Shown piece by piece: positions 1-8,118 of a DNA stretch of 24,723 nucleotides (its first letter is position 1; every line of letters starts with the position of its first letter). Below the pieces are notes generated by a model. That model saw only the letters and a list, made by a program, of their open reading frames with translations, was not told the DNA's origin and did not search any database. The translations under genes and the position numbers were made by a program. This stretch comes from Treponema sp. (GTDB lineage Bacteria; Spirochaetota; Spirochaetia; Treponematales; Breznakiellaceae): NCBI GenBank assembly GCA_031277045.1, contig JAISLX010000161.1:1-24723 (forward strand), given 5' to 3'.

Positions 1-1
1 G

Positions 2-199
2 GCCATTATCAGCATGGTACTCAGAAACACCAGCGCCTCGCCGGACGCCAAAAACCCCGCCAAAAAGAGTAAGGCTCACTATGTCATTGCGGAGAACGCC
101 AGAAAAGAAGCCCTGGAACGGGTTAAAAAGCTTCTGGAGCGCTTTCCGGTTTACCCGGAACTGGATTTACAGGTCTTAAAAGCCGCTTTTGTCCGTTAA
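2..199 (+). CDS. glyA: Probable serine hydroxymethyltransferase, C-terminal end only (runs off left edge)
   Basis: An open frame enters from the left edge and stops at 197-199, giving about 65 residues. The piece has the look of a GlyA C-terminus: a helix with A-I-I-S-M-V-L, a variable linker, then a basic helix ending in the R-F-P-V-Y-P-E-L-D motif, which matches the terminal R-(Y/F)-P-(V/L)-Y of GlyA proteins. GlyA interconverts serine and glycine with tetrahydrofolate and feeds one-carbon units to purine synthesis, which would fit the pur genes further along. The active site is outside the window, so the name rests only on the C-terminal pattern. The ATG at 14 is internal and not a credible start. 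A clear terminator follows. Confidence 0.5.
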   Translation, partial: AIISMVLRNTSASPDAKNPAKKSKAHYVIAENARKEALERVKKLLERFPVYPELDLQVLKAAFVR

Positions 200-217
200 A
201 ACCCGGCATACCACCAG

Positions 218-264
218 GGGAAACCGGCAATTTTGTTCCGGGAATTGCCGCGTTTCCCTTTTTT
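218..264 (+). terminator. Rho-independent terminator after the probable glyA
   Basis: Arms 218-232 and 243-258 pair as GGGAAA-C-CGGCAATT with AATTGCCG-CG-TTTCCC around a 10-nt loop, followed by six T at 259-264. It lies 19 nt after the stop codon. Confidence 0.85.
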
Positions 265-269
265 GTATT

Positions 270-414
270 AGAGTTGTTCAGAAACCTCAGTTTCTGAACA
301 ACAACCGCTTAAAACAACAAAAAACACGGATTTTTGGCAAAAGCCGTGTTTTTTGGGAGACTTGGAACCAACCTTTGGTTGGCAGATAACCAACCGGGTT
401 ATCGGACAAGTCCA
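270..414 (+). repeat. Dispersed multi-hairpin intergenic repeat, copy A
   Basis: About 145 bp made of consecutive hairpins: a 13-bp perfect stem (GTTGTTCAGAAAC / GTTTCTGAACAAC), a terminator-like stem AAAAAACACGG / CCGTGTTTTTT, a small stem around CCAACC/GGTTGG, and GATAACC-AACC-GGGTTATC. It matches copy C (20022-20167, opposite strand) almost base for base and copy B (19453-19596) more loosely. It lies between the glyA terminator and the chemoreceptor gene. No ORF of note. Confidence 0.85.
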
Positions 415-463
415 TTGTACGATATGCCGATTTAAGATATGCTATGGTATTTCTTTAGCGGTT

Positions 464-472
464 TGTTAAAAT
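464..472 (+). promoter_or_regulatory. Candidate extended -10 promoter for the chemoreceptor
   Basis: TG-T-TAAAAT is an extended -10 element; no good -35 is seen 17 bp upstream. It would give a leader of about 140 nt that includes the palindrome at 500-522. The rest of 415-621 shows nothing else I can name. Confidence 0.3.
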
Positions 473-499
473 AGAATTGGTTGGATTTTAAGCAAGCCG

Positions 500-522
500 T
501 TCCAAAAACTGAAGTTTTGGAA
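500..522. repeat. Short dispersed palindrome (TTCCAAAA / TTTTGGAA type)
   Basis: TTCCAAAAAC-TGAA-GTTTTGGAA forms a hairpin with one bulged A. Close relatives are at 12802-12819 and 18926-18947, and a weaker one at about 3013-3036. Always intergenic. Confidence 0.6.
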
Positions 523-621
523 TAGTCCCGGTTAAAAACCCTTTTTAAGGATGTGCGCACAGCGCGTTAAACCGCCGGGAAAGGCACATTACCGTTTTTT
601 TTTGAATTTCGGGGGTATGTT

Positions 622-2799
622 ATGAAATTGAGATTACGACTCACGCTGATCACGGCGGCGCTGCTTGTGGTGGCCGTAGCGGGGGTATCTATCGTTTTAC
701 TTATGCGGGCGCGGATTCTGCAGACGGAAGAAGCCTTTACGAATTTGGAGGGCATTACCGGAAAGTACGCCGTGATGGTGCAGAACCAGTATGAAAATTA
801 CATGACCGCCGCCAAAATTTTGTCGAATATCATGGATTCTTACGCGGGGGTTCCCGCTGAAGAGCGGCGGGTCCGCTACGACAATACGATCCTGTCCATC
901 ATGGAATCCAATCCCGAATTTATGGGGATGTTCTCCATCTGGAAGCCCAACGCCCTTGACGGCAATGACGCGGCGTTTGCGGACAATCCGGGAACCGATT
1001 CCACGGGCAGGTACATGCCCTGGTATTCCCGCAGATCGGGGATGCTGGAAAAACATTCCCTTGTAGAGTACGAGTATTACAACGATATAGTTGGCAACAT
1101 CGACAGCCCCGATCCGGTCATAAGCCTCCCCTACCGGACTCAGAATACCGGAAAGTCGATCCTGGGCGTCAGGCTGTGCTACCCCATCATTACCGTCAAT
1201 GGCATCGTGGGGCGGGTGGGAATCATGGTGGATCTTACCTCGTCATCCGATGTTATCGCCCAGATTAAGCCTTACGGGACCGGCCGGGCGGTCATGTATG
1301 CTACCGACGGGACTATCGTGGCCCATTACGATCCGTCCAAGGTGGGCAGTAAAATTAACGATCCCGATTCGCTTGCCGTGCTTGGCCAGCAGGCGGTCAG
1401 CGATACCATGGAAACCATAAGGACCGGGGCGCCGCATTCGGGGCAGAACAACGGGCGTATTTTTGAAAGCTACCCCTTTTACATAGGTGGGGTAAAAACC
1501 GCCTGGACGATCCTTTCCTCGGTTCCGGAAGAAAACGTATTCGATGCGGTAAACCGGCTTACCCGGATTGCCGTCATCATCATCATTATCGCCCTTGTCG
1601 TCGCCGGGATCATTACCTTCTTTGTCGCCGGGACCATCGCCAAGCCTATCGTCAACGTTTCCCTTACTCTGAAAGATATTTCCGAAGGGGAAGGGGACCT
1701 GACCAAGACCATCGCTGTACATTCCAATGACGAGATTGGTGATTTGGCAAAGTACTTCAACATGACGCTGGAGAAAATCAAAAACCTGATCATTTCCATC
1801 AAACAGCAAACCGTGGCCCTTTTTGACATCGGCAACGAGTTGTCCAGCAACATGACCGAAACCGCCGCGGCGATCAACGAGATCACCAGCAATATCCAGA
1901 GCATCAAGGGCCGGGTAATCAACCAGAGCGCTTCCGTAACCGAGACCAACGCCACGATGGAGCAGATCACTGTTAACATTGACAAACTTAACGGCAATGT
2001 TGAAAAGCAGAGCGCCAGCGTATCTAAATCCTCCAGCGCCATTGAGGAGATGATCGCCACTATCCAGTCCGTTACCAACACGCTGAACAAGAACACGGAA
2101 AGCGTAAAAAACCTTCTGGAATCTTCGGAGGTGGGCCGCACGGGACTTCAGGAAGTGGCCACCGATATCCAGGAGATTGCCCGGGAGTCCGAGGGGCTGC
2201 TGGAGATCAACGCGGTGATGGAAAACATCGCCAGTCAGACGAACCTCCTGTCGATGAACGCCGCCATTGAGGCGGCCCACGCCGGGGAAGCGGGGAAAGG
2301 CTTCGCCGTAGTAGCCGACGAGATCCGCAAGCTGGCGGAATCCAGCGGGGAACAGTCAAAAACCATCAGCGCGGTACTCAAAAAGATCAAAGACTCCATC
2401 GACAAGATTACCAAATCTACGGATAACGTGCTGAACAAGTTCGAAGCCATTGACAGCGGGGTTAAAACTGTTTCCGAGCAGACCGAGAACATCCGCAACG
2501 CCATGGAAGAACAGAGCGTGGGGAGCCGGCAGATTCTGGAAGTGATTGGGCAGCTTAACGAGATTACCCAGATGGTAAAGGGCGGTTCCGATGAGATGCT
2601 GGAAGGAAGCCGCGAGGTTATTACCGAAGGGAAAAATCTGGAAATGGCAACCCAGGAGATTACCAACGGGATGAACGAGATGGCTACCGGCGCGGATCAG
2701 ATCAACGTGGCGGTAACCAGGGTGAACGAGATCAGCGGTAACAACAAAGAAAGCATTGACATACTGGTTAAAGAGGTAAGCCGCTTTAAGGTCGAGTAG
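622..2799 (+). CDS. Methyl-accepting chemotaxis protein with Cache sensor domain
   Basis: A 725-residue transmembrane chemoreceptor that would report ligand binding to CheA/CheW. In order: TM1 about residues 7-29; a periplasmic dCache-like domain of about 280 residues (W-Y-S-R...[12 protein letters not shown] is typical); TM2 about 316-338, very isoleucine-rich; HAMP about 340-392; then a long coiled-coil signalling domain whose hairpin tip (about 532-575, with [16 protein letters not shown] and [10 protein letters not shown]) is canonical. The start is supported by GGGGG at 611-615. It does not end in a CheR-tethering pentapeptide. Single gene; ligand unknown. No frameshift or truncation seen. 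Confidence 0.95.
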   Translation: MKLRLRLTLITAALLVVAVAGVSIVLLMRARILQTEEAFTNLEGITGKYAVMVQNQYENYMTAAKILSNIMDSYAGVPAEERRVRYDNTILSIMESNPEFMGMFSIWKPNALDGNDAAFADNPGTDSTGRYMPWYSRRSGMLEKHSLVEYEYYNDIVGNIDSPDPVISLPYRTQNTGKSILGVRLCYPIITVNGIVGRVGIMVDLTSSSDVIAQIKPYGTGRAVMYATDGTIVAHYDPSKVGSKINDPDSLAVLGQQAVSDTMETIRTGAPHSGQNNGRIFESYPFYIGGVKTAWTILSSVPEENVFDAVNRLTRIAVIIIIIALVVAGIITFFVAGTIAKPIVNVSLTLKDISEGEGDLTKTIAVHSNDEIGDLAKYFNMTLEKIKNLIISIKQQTVALFDIGNELSSNMTETAAAINEITSNIQSIKGRVINQSASVTETNATMEQITVNIDKLNGNVEKQSASVSKSSSAIEEMIATIQSVTNTLNKNTESVKNLLESSEVGRTGLQEVATDIQEIARESEGLLEINAVMENIASQTNLLSMNAAIEAAHAGEAGKGFAVVADEIRKLAESSGEQSKTISAVLKKIKDSIDKITKSTDNVLNKFEAIDSGVKTVSEQTENIRNAMEEQSVGSRQILEVIGQLNEITQMVKGGSDEMLEGSREVITEGKNLEMATQEITNGMNEMATGADQINVAVTRVNEISGNNKESIDILVKEVSRFKVE

Positions 2800-3092
2800 C
2801 GGGGCCTTTTACCGAACGCGCAGCGGTACTACTCCGCCTTTAGGCGGAGTGGACTCCGAATATGTTACGTCGTATCCGCGCGTCCCGGCCTGCCGGAAAA
2901 TACCGTCTCGTAACGGGGGCCGTCTTGTGCGCGGAATACCGCGCTGTGCGCTTCCCCGCAAACACCAGCCAAAGTTTTGCCGTGTACGGGTTTCGCCCAC
3001 CTTAGAGGCTTTCCCAAAACTAACCGGGTTTTGAGAAAAGCTCCATGACTTTTCCCTTTCAGCAACATGTTCAAGCCGGGCTGCCGGTGACT
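2800..3092. other. Intergenic region with palindromes, no convincing gene
   Basis: Contains a perfect 8-bp stem ACTCCGCC-TTTA-GGCGGAGT (2831-2850) without a T-tract, whose right arm GGAGT can also pair with the ACTCC that follows (2847-2858). At about 3009-3040 there is an imperfect hairpin, CCCAAAAC / GTTTTGAG, related to the short palindrome family. Short ORFs on both strands look like chance. Confidence 0.5.
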
Positions 3093-3120
3093 TTGCCGGG
3101 CTGCCGGTTTTTGCTATACT
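3093..3120 (+). promoter_or_regulatory. Candidate sigma70 promoter of tex, predicted leaderless
   Basis: TTGCCG (3093-3098), 16-bp spacer, extended -10 TGC-TATACT (3112-3120). The expected transcription start, about 7-8 nt downstream, falls at 3127-3129, on or just before the ATG. No Shine-Dalgarno sequence lies in the 8 nt between the -10 and the ATG (CCCTCCCT). Confidence 0.5.
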
Positions 3121-3128
3121 CCCTCCCT

Positions 3129-5771
3129 ATGAATCTGGATAAAAGCTTTATTGATAACCTAAAAGTTGACGAGAATTCCCTGCTGCGGCAGGTGGGGGAA
3201 AAGCTGGGCGTAAAAACCAGTCAGGCCGCGGCGGTTACCGGTCTGCTGGCCGAAGGTTCAACGGTCCCCTTTATCGCCCGTTACCGGAAGGAAAAAACCG
3301 GCGGCCTGGACGAGGTGCAGGTGCGGGACATCGAGCATCTTTTCGGCGCCGCGATGAACCTTGAAACGCGGCGGCTGGAGATTATCCGGGCTGTCTACGG
3401 ACAGGGGAAACTTACGGAGCCGCTGTACGAAAATATCATCTCCGCCGCCAGCGCCGCCGAGCTTGAGGATATTTACGCCCCCTACAAGCGCAAGAAAAAA
3501 ACGCGGGGTATGCTTGGCCTGGAGCGGGGGTTGGGGCCCCTGGCCGCGTTCATGAAAGAGGCGGAGACCGCGGCGCTGCTTGTCCGGGCCGCGGAGTTTG
3601 TGCGGCCTGAGCCGGACGAAAAGGCGGAAGACGGGGCCGGTCTTGCGGTTCCCACGGTCCAGGACGCCCTGCAAGGGGCTATGGACATTATCGCCGAGGA
3701 AGTGAGCCAGGACACGAAGAACCGGGCGGCGGTAAAGACATTCTACTACCGCGACGGGCGGATCATCGTAAAAGCGCGGCAGGATCGGGCGGAGGAAAAA
3801 AAGGGGGGCGAGGAGGCGAAAAAAGCCGCCACCTACCAGATGTACTGGGACTACGCGGAGCCGCTTTCCCGGATCAAGGCCCACCGGATTCTCGCCATTA
3901 ACCGGGGCGAGCGGGAAGGTTTTCTTGACGTGACGGTTGATGTGGATGAAAACACCGCGGTCCGCCTGCTGCAGGAAAACTACGCGCCGCGCAACGACTA
4001 CCACAGAACCGCTATCGAAGACGGCTTGAAACGCCTGCTTTCACCGGCGGTAATCCGGGAAATCCGGGGGGATCAAAACGAGGCCGCCGATGATCACGGC
4101 ATTTCCGTCTTCGCCGAAAATTTGAAAAACCTGCTGATGCAGCAGCCAATCAAGGGCACGCGGGTGCTGGGGATCGATCCGGGAATCCGCACGGGGACCA
4201 AGTGCGCCCTGCTGGACGACACAGGGAAGTACCTGGGAAGTTTCGTGATCTACCAGCACCGCCCGGAAGAGGCGAAAAAACTGCTGCTTGAGGGAATTAA
4301 ACGCTATGACATACAACTGGCCGCCGTGGGGAACGGCACAGGGAGCCGGGAAGTGCAGGAACTGGTAAGTCAGCTTATCACGGAAAACAGCCTGGAGCTT
4401 CTGTACACCGTGGTGGACGAGGACGGCGCGTCGGTCTACTCCGCCAGCGATATTGCCCGCGAGGAATTTCCCGATCTGGATTTGACGATCCGGGGGGCCG
4501 TGTCGATTGGCCGCCGTCTCCAGGACCCGCTGGCGGAACTGGTAAAAATCGATCCCAAGTCCATCGGCGTGGGGCTGTACCAGCACGACCTGAACCAGAG
4601 AAAACTTTCCGAAACGCTGGACGAGGTAGTCTCGTCGGTGGTGAACAACGTGGGAGTAAACCTGAACACCGCCAGTGCTTCGCTGCTGAAGTACGTCAGC
4701 GGCATTAACGGCTCCCTGGCGCGGAAGATCGTGTCTTACCGGAACGAGAAAGGCCGCATTGAAAGCCGCGAAGAACTGGTAACCGTCAACGGCATGGGGC
4801 CCAAAAGTTATGAACAGTGCGCGGGTTTTCTTAAAATTCCGGAAAGCGCCGAACCCCTGGATAACACCTGGGTTCATCCTGAAAATTACGGCGTCGCCCG
4901 GGAAATCCGTTCCATTCTGGGAAGCTCCACAATAACCGGCAGCCTTTCTTCCGTAATAATTACGGAACTAAAAGAAAAGTACGGAGTGGGGGATGTTACC
5001 ATCAGCGACATTGTGGAGGAACTGAAAAAACCGAACCGGGATCCCCGGAGCGATTATCCCCAGCCGGTAACACGAAAGGGGCTTGTGAAATTTGAGGACC
5101 TGGCAGAGGGGATGACGGTTACGGGGAAGGTCAAAAACGTTGTGGACTTCGGCGCTTTCGTGGATTTGGGGATAAAGGAGACCGCCCTGGTCCATGTTTC
5201 CGAACTGGCAAATCACTTTGTCAAAAACCCCCTGGAAACGGTGAAGGTGGGGGACGTGCTGGAATTCAAAATTATCAGCCGCGATACGGAGCGCCGCCGC
5301 ATCGGCCTTTCCCGCAAGATACTTTCCGGCGCGGAAACGGCGCGGGGCGAAACTCCGGCCGCCGCGCCGCGCAGGAAGGACGGGGTCCCCGCGGAGTCAG
5401 GCCGGGCGGGCGCGGAACCCCGCGCCGCCGGGGCCACGCACGCGGCACATCCCGGCGGGTCAGGCCACCGCGCCGCTACAGGCGCCCCGCCGCAGGCCCA
5501 GCCCGCCGGACCCGGCCACCGCGCCGGGACAGCGGGCCTCCCGGCCAATCCCCGCCCGGCGGCGCGCCCTCCCGCCGGACCCGGTCAGCGCACCGGAACA
5601 CGGGACGCTTCGCGTCCCGCGCCGCGTCCCGCCGCGAACGATGACGGCACCATGTACAACCCCTTCGCCGAAGCGCTGAAAAACCGGCTTGTCCCAAAGA
5701 CCGGACCGGGCCGGAACGCGCAGGGTAGCAGCACGGCGAACCAAAACACACAGGGCGGCAAGAAGAACTAG
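3129..5771 (+). CDS. tex: Tex-family RNA-binding transcription accessory protein
   Basis: 880 residues from the ATG at 3129; the frame is open further upstream (ATG 3045), but Tex homology (N-L-D-K...V-A-G/G-E-K-L style helices) begins here. Order: N-terminal HTH/Tex region; YqgF/RNase H-like fold (about 350-480, G-I-D-P-G-I-R-T-G and G-N-G-T-G-S-R-E); the strongly conserved L-Q-D-P-L-A-E-L-V-K-I-D-P-K-S block; helix-hairpin-helix (about 505-560, N-T-A-S and V-N-G-M-G-P-K); S1 RNA-binding domain (about 655-730, G-K-V-K-N-V-V-D-F-G-A-F-V-D). The core ends near residue 733. A tail of about 145 residues rich in Pro, Ala, Gly and Arg follows, with three near-repeats (G-x-G-(H/Q)-R-x-x-T), ending in a less biased M-Y-N-P-F-A-E-A-L-K segment. 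Tail length is unusual for Tex. rsmG follows after 5 nt. Confidence 0.93.
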   Translation: MNLDKSFIDNLKVDENSLLRQVGEKLGVKTSQAAAVTGLLAEGSTVPFIARYRKEKTGGLDEVQVRDIEHLFGAAMNLETRRLEIIRAVYGQGKLTEPLYENIISAASAAELEDIYAPYKRKKKTRGMLGLERGLGPLAAFMKEAETAALLVRAAEFVRPEPDEKAEDGAGLAVPTVQDALQGAMDIIAEEVSQDTKNRAAVKTFYYRDGRIIVKARQDRAEEKKGGEEAKKAATYQMYWDYAEPLSRIKAHRILAINRGEREGFLDVTVDVDENTAVRLLQENYAPRNDYHRTAIEDGLKRLLSPAVIREIRGDQNEAADDHGISVFAENLKNLLMQQPIKGTRVLGIDPGIRTGTKCALLDDTGKYLGSFVIYQHRPEEAKKLLLEGIKRYDIQLAAVGNGTGSREVQELVSQLITENSLELLYTVVDEDGASVYSASDIAREEFPDLDLTIRGAVSIGRRLQDPLAELVKIDPKSIGVGLYQHDLNQRKLSETLDEVVSSVVNNVGVNLNTASASLLKYVSGINGSLARKIVSYRNEKGRIESREELVTVNGMGPKSYEQCAGFLKIPESAEPLDNTWVHPENYGVAREIRSILGSSTITGSLSSVIITELKEKYGVGDVTISDIVEELKKPNRDPRSDYPQPVTRKGLVKFEDLAEGMTVTGKVKNVVDFGAFVDLGIKETALVHVSELANHFVKNPLETVKVGDVLEFKIISRDTERRRIGLSRKILSGAETARGETPAAAPRRKDGVPAESGRAGAEPRAAGATHAAHPGGSGHRAATGAPPQAQPAGPGHRAGTAGLPANPRPAARPPAGPGQRTGTRDASRPAPRPAANDDGTMYNPFAEALKNRLVPKTGPGRNAQGSSTANQNTQGGKKN

Positions 5772-5776
5772 CCGTC

Positions 5777-6490
5777 ATGGGCCTCACGCTGAAAGAGGGG
5801 CTCCGCCGCCTGGCGGACACCGCCGGGCGGTCCGCTGCCGGACACTTATCCGCCTTTACCGAACCCCGCCTGGACGCGCTAAACGCCCTGCTTGAGCAGT
5901 ATATCGCCGAGATAGAGCGTTTTAACCCCGCCTACGGCCTTGTAAGCGTTAAAAACCAGGAGGAACTTGTTACCCGGCACATTCTGGATTCCCTTGCCCC
6001 CCTGGGGATTATCCGCGGACTGCTTGAAGCGGGGGGGCCGGCGGCGCACGCCGCCGACGTAGGCTCCGGCGCGGGTCTGCCGGGCATACCCCTGGCCATC
6101 GCCCTGCCGGAGTTCCGCTTTACCCTGATCGAGCGGATGGGCCGGCGCGCCGGTTTTCTGCGGAACACCGCCGCCGCCCTCGCCCTGGAAAACGTCGCCG
6201 TGGAAGAAGTGGAAATGGAGAAGGCCGCGCCCGGCCGCTTTACGCTGATCTGTTTCCGGGCCTTCCGGCCCCTGGAACCGGCCCTGCTCAAAGCCCTGTT
6301 CCGGCTTGCCGCCCCCGGCGGCGCAATCGCCGCCTACAAAGGCCGCCTGGACACAATCCGTGCGGAACTGGCGGCCCTTGGCCCGCCGAACCCGGACTGG
6401 GCCCCCGCTTCCCCGGAGATCCTGCCCTGCCCCGTGCCCGGCCTTGACGAAGAACGGCGCCTGCTCGTGCTGCGCCGTCCCGGCGATTGA
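5777..6490 (+). CDS. rsmG: 16S rRNA m7G527 methyltransferase RsmG (GidB)
   Basis: 237 residues, close to the usual RsmG length plus a slightly long N-terminus. RsmG uses SAM to methylate N7 of G527 in 16S rRNA. Visible family marks: R-H-I-L-D-S-L at 67-73, the SAM-binding loop D-V-G-S-G-A-G-L-P-G-I-P at 94-105, R-A-x-R-P-L in the C-terminal half and the A-Y-K-G segment after it. It starts 5 nt after the tex stop with no clear Shine-Dalgarno, suggesting co-transcription and translational coupling. Very GC-rich. The 123 nt after its stop hold no gene. Confidence 0.93.
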   Translation: MGLTLKEGLRRLADTAGRSAAGHLSAFTEPRLDALNALLEQYIAEIERFNPAYGLVSVKNQEELVTRHILDSLAPLGIIRGLLEAGGPAAHAADVGSGAGLPGIPLAIALPEFRFTLIERMGRRAGFLRNTAAALALENVAVEEVEMEKAAPGRFTLICFRAFRPLEPALLKALFRLAAPGGAIAAYKGRLDTIRAELAALGPPNPDWAPASPEILPCPVPGLDEERRLLVLRRPGD

Positions 6491-6613
6491 TCGCGCTGTT
6501 CCAAAAACGATACGGGTCTTTCCGAACATTGAAAAGTCCAGGCGATTCTGTTACGAGATGCAGGAGTCTCCGCTGGCAGGCAAAAGGGCAAACCCGCAAC
6601 GTGCGCCCCGCCC

Positions 6614-7119
6614 CTACTTCGCGGGGACCGCAATCAGCGTGTCGTCTGTGCTGCCAATGTCGCTGCCGCCGGTCTGGGGCGCGCCGTCTTTGGTGTACGC
6701 GCCGCCTGAGCCCCACTTCGCCGAAGTGACATCTGGGGCCCACATATCCACATGGAGCGCCGCGCCGCGCTGATTACCGCCGGGGATGCCGCTTTTGGTG
6801 AAACCATCGCTGTCCGTACCGCCTTGTATCCTGCCGCCGGACATGGTGAATACAGCCCCTACAGCCCCATCGCTGCCGACACGCACCCCGCCGCCATTGG
6901 CCTCGTTTTTTTCCTCCACAATCACCCGGTTCCGCTCAGGGCCGGCCGCCTGCGCGTGGAGGGGCTTAAACGCGGCCAGGGCCGTGGCTGCGCCTGCAAT
7001 TTCCGCGGCGGGAATTTCCCATTCCGTGCCGTGGGCCGTGATTTCCGCGGCAAAATTGTCCCCCAGTCTATCAGGGCGGCATCCTGCCGGGGCAGGTAGT
7101 CTCCTCGCTTTGACATCAT
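6614..7119 (-). pseudogene. Chimeric, frameshifted remnant of treponemal paralogous families
   Basis: On the minus strand an ATG-ATG at 7119 opens M-M-S-K-R-G-D-Y-L-P-R-Q-D-A-A-L-I-D-W-G; then a run of five G (plus strand C 7060-7064) is one base short, and the sense continues in another frame as D-N-F-A-A-E-I-T-A-H-G-T-E-W-E-I-P-A-A-E up to V-I-V-E-E-K-N-E-A. I recall this pattern as the N-terminus of a family of about 220-240 residues abundant in termite-gut treponemes. It is then joined in frame to a different kind of sequence, M-S-G-G-R-I-Q-G-G-T-D-S-D-G-F-T ... K-W-G-S-G-G-A-Y-T-K ... Q-T-G-G-S-D-I, another repeated treponemal motif, ending at 6614. So both a frameshift and a deletion fusion are present. 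A long open frame continuing upstream to 7354 is due to the 21-bp array. Function unknown. Confidence 0.6.
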
Positions 7120-7173
7120 ATACTTCTTGGAAATTTAGGCAGCTTGACAAGCTTCGTTCGTCTGACGATTTGC

Positions 7174-7292
7174 TGCCGGTAACCAGACATTTGTTATCGT
7201 CAACCACAGGACGGTTACCAGTAACCAGAAGGCGGTTACTGGTAACGAATGGACGGTTACCGGTAACCATCTCATGGTTACTACTAATAAAT
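7174..7292. repeat. 21-bp tandem array with palindromic core (6 units)
   Basis: The GTAAC core recurs at 7179, 7200 (as TCAAC), 7221, 7242, 7263 and 7284 (as CTAAT), exactly 21 bp apart. The best units contain the near-perfect palindrome GGTTAC-(C/T)(A/G)-GTAACC. Read on the minus strand it gives a 7-residue repeat (L-V-T-G-N-R-P), probably without meaning. It lies just upstream, in coding direction, of the remnant at 7119. Confidence 0.85.
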
Positions 7293-7392
7293 GGCTCCCC
7301 GGTTGTTGCGGGCGGCGGAAATTGGGCGGCGTCCCTCCGTGGGGTTTGCGGCAAAGGGTCGCTGCCCGCGAATTTTCCCGTTTACGGGGCGC

Positions 7393-7841
7393 TTATGTTA
7401 TCTTGCGGATACGGTGGTTACCCCTGTCCGCCACATAGAGGTTGCCAACGTTGTCAACCGCCATGCTCCAGGGCCCGCTGAACCGCGCCTCCTGAGCTGT
7501 TCCGTCGACATAATTCCCGTTGTTCCTGCCGGTATCCCCACCCCCGGCGAGGGTGGTAACCACGCCTTTGGGCGTTATCATGCGGATACGGTGGTTCCAT
7601 GCGTCCGCTACATAGACGTTGCCCGCGCGTCAACCGCCACGCCGGAAGGCCAATAGAACTTCGCTGCCGCGCCGGTTCCATCGGCATAACCCTCCTCTCC
7701 GTTCCCGGCAAGGGTGAGCGTGCGGCGGCCCCTGTCGCTGCCGATGTTGAGCAGGCGGCCCTTGCTTGCAAGGCAGAGGGTCCCGGTTCCGTCAATGAGC
7801 GCCGCCACGGCGATACAGGCGAATGGAACAATGGCTTTCAT
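7393..7841 (-). pseudogene. NHL-repeat protein, frameshifted
   Basis: The minus-strand ATG at 7841 starts a signal-peptide-like M-K-A-I-V-P-F-A-C-I-A-V-A-A-L-I followed by NHL-type repeat sequence (T-L-A-G-N-G-E-E-G-Y-A-D-G-T-G ... W-P-S-G-V-A-V-D-A). It then stops at 7608, but the next frame continues it without a gap: G-N-V-Y-V-A-D-A-W-N-H-R-I-R, a second repeat with T-L-A-G-G-G-D, and A-V-D-N-V-G-N-L-Y-V-A-D-R-G-N-H-R-I-R-K-I-T, ending at 7393. One base is missing near 7624-7632 (minus GACGCGCGGGCAAC). NHL repeats form beta-propellers, usually of six blades; with about two and a half repeats the gene is too short for a full propeller even if the frame is mended. No good Shine-Dalgarno. Confidence 0.65.
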
Positions 7842-7947
7842 GCATTTTATACAAGAACTCCTCTTTGTGTGATTGTACGATTCCGCTCCTGGCGGAAGCG
7901 CATCATTTTACGAAAGTATACTGTTTTTGGAGAAATTGTACCGACGG

Positions 7948-8046
7948 GGGCGGATCGTCCAGCAGGGCAGCCACGAAACGCTTGCGGCGGATACAGGGGG
8001 CAAGTACGCTGAGCTGTGGAACGCGCAGGCGCGGCATTACGCATAG
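7948..8046 (+). pseudogene. C-terminal remnant of an ABC transporter ATPase
   Basis: A short plus-strand frame ending at the TAG 8044-8046 reads G-R-I-V-Q-Q-G-S-H-E-T-L, then Y-A-E-L-W-N-A-Q-A. This is the classical end of the nucleotide-binding domain of exporter-type ABC proteins (G-x-I-(V/x)-E-x-G-x-H-x-x-L ... Y-x-x-L-(W/x)-x-x-Q). Only about 32 codons survive; the frame is open back to 7873 but the upstream residues are not ABC-like and no Walker A, signature or Walker B is present. It appears to be what is left of a deleted transporter gene. Confidence 0.65.
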
Positions 8047-8118
8047 GCGGGGGCTTGTTCCGGCCTTTCCATCTGTGCTAGAGTGTGCCCGCTGTTGGGG
8101 CGGATGCCCAGGGGGATC

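Noticed and set aside
407..433. FliA (sigma28) promoter for the chemoreceptor (GCCGATTT at 426-433)
   Set aside because: The -10 resembles GCCGATAA but no TAAA-type -35 lies 15 bp upstream.
1243..2280. Long minus-strand ORF opposite the chemoreceptor
   Set aside because: Lies fully inside a clear MCP gene; sequence is a low-complexity shadow (V-D, G-N, L-H runs) without start site.
2809..3074. Three overlapping short ORFs between mcp and tex
   Set aside because: All rich in Arg/Gly/Pro, on both strands, without ribosome sites; palindromic GC-rich DNA explains them.
7120..7354. Upstream part of the long minus-strand frame that ends at 6614
   Set aside because: It reads through the 21-bp array and intergenic DNA; the family-like start is the ATG at 7119 in another frame.
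7917..7922. TATACT promoter before purE
   Set aside because: About 200 bp from purE, next to the ABC remnant, with no -35; may be chance.
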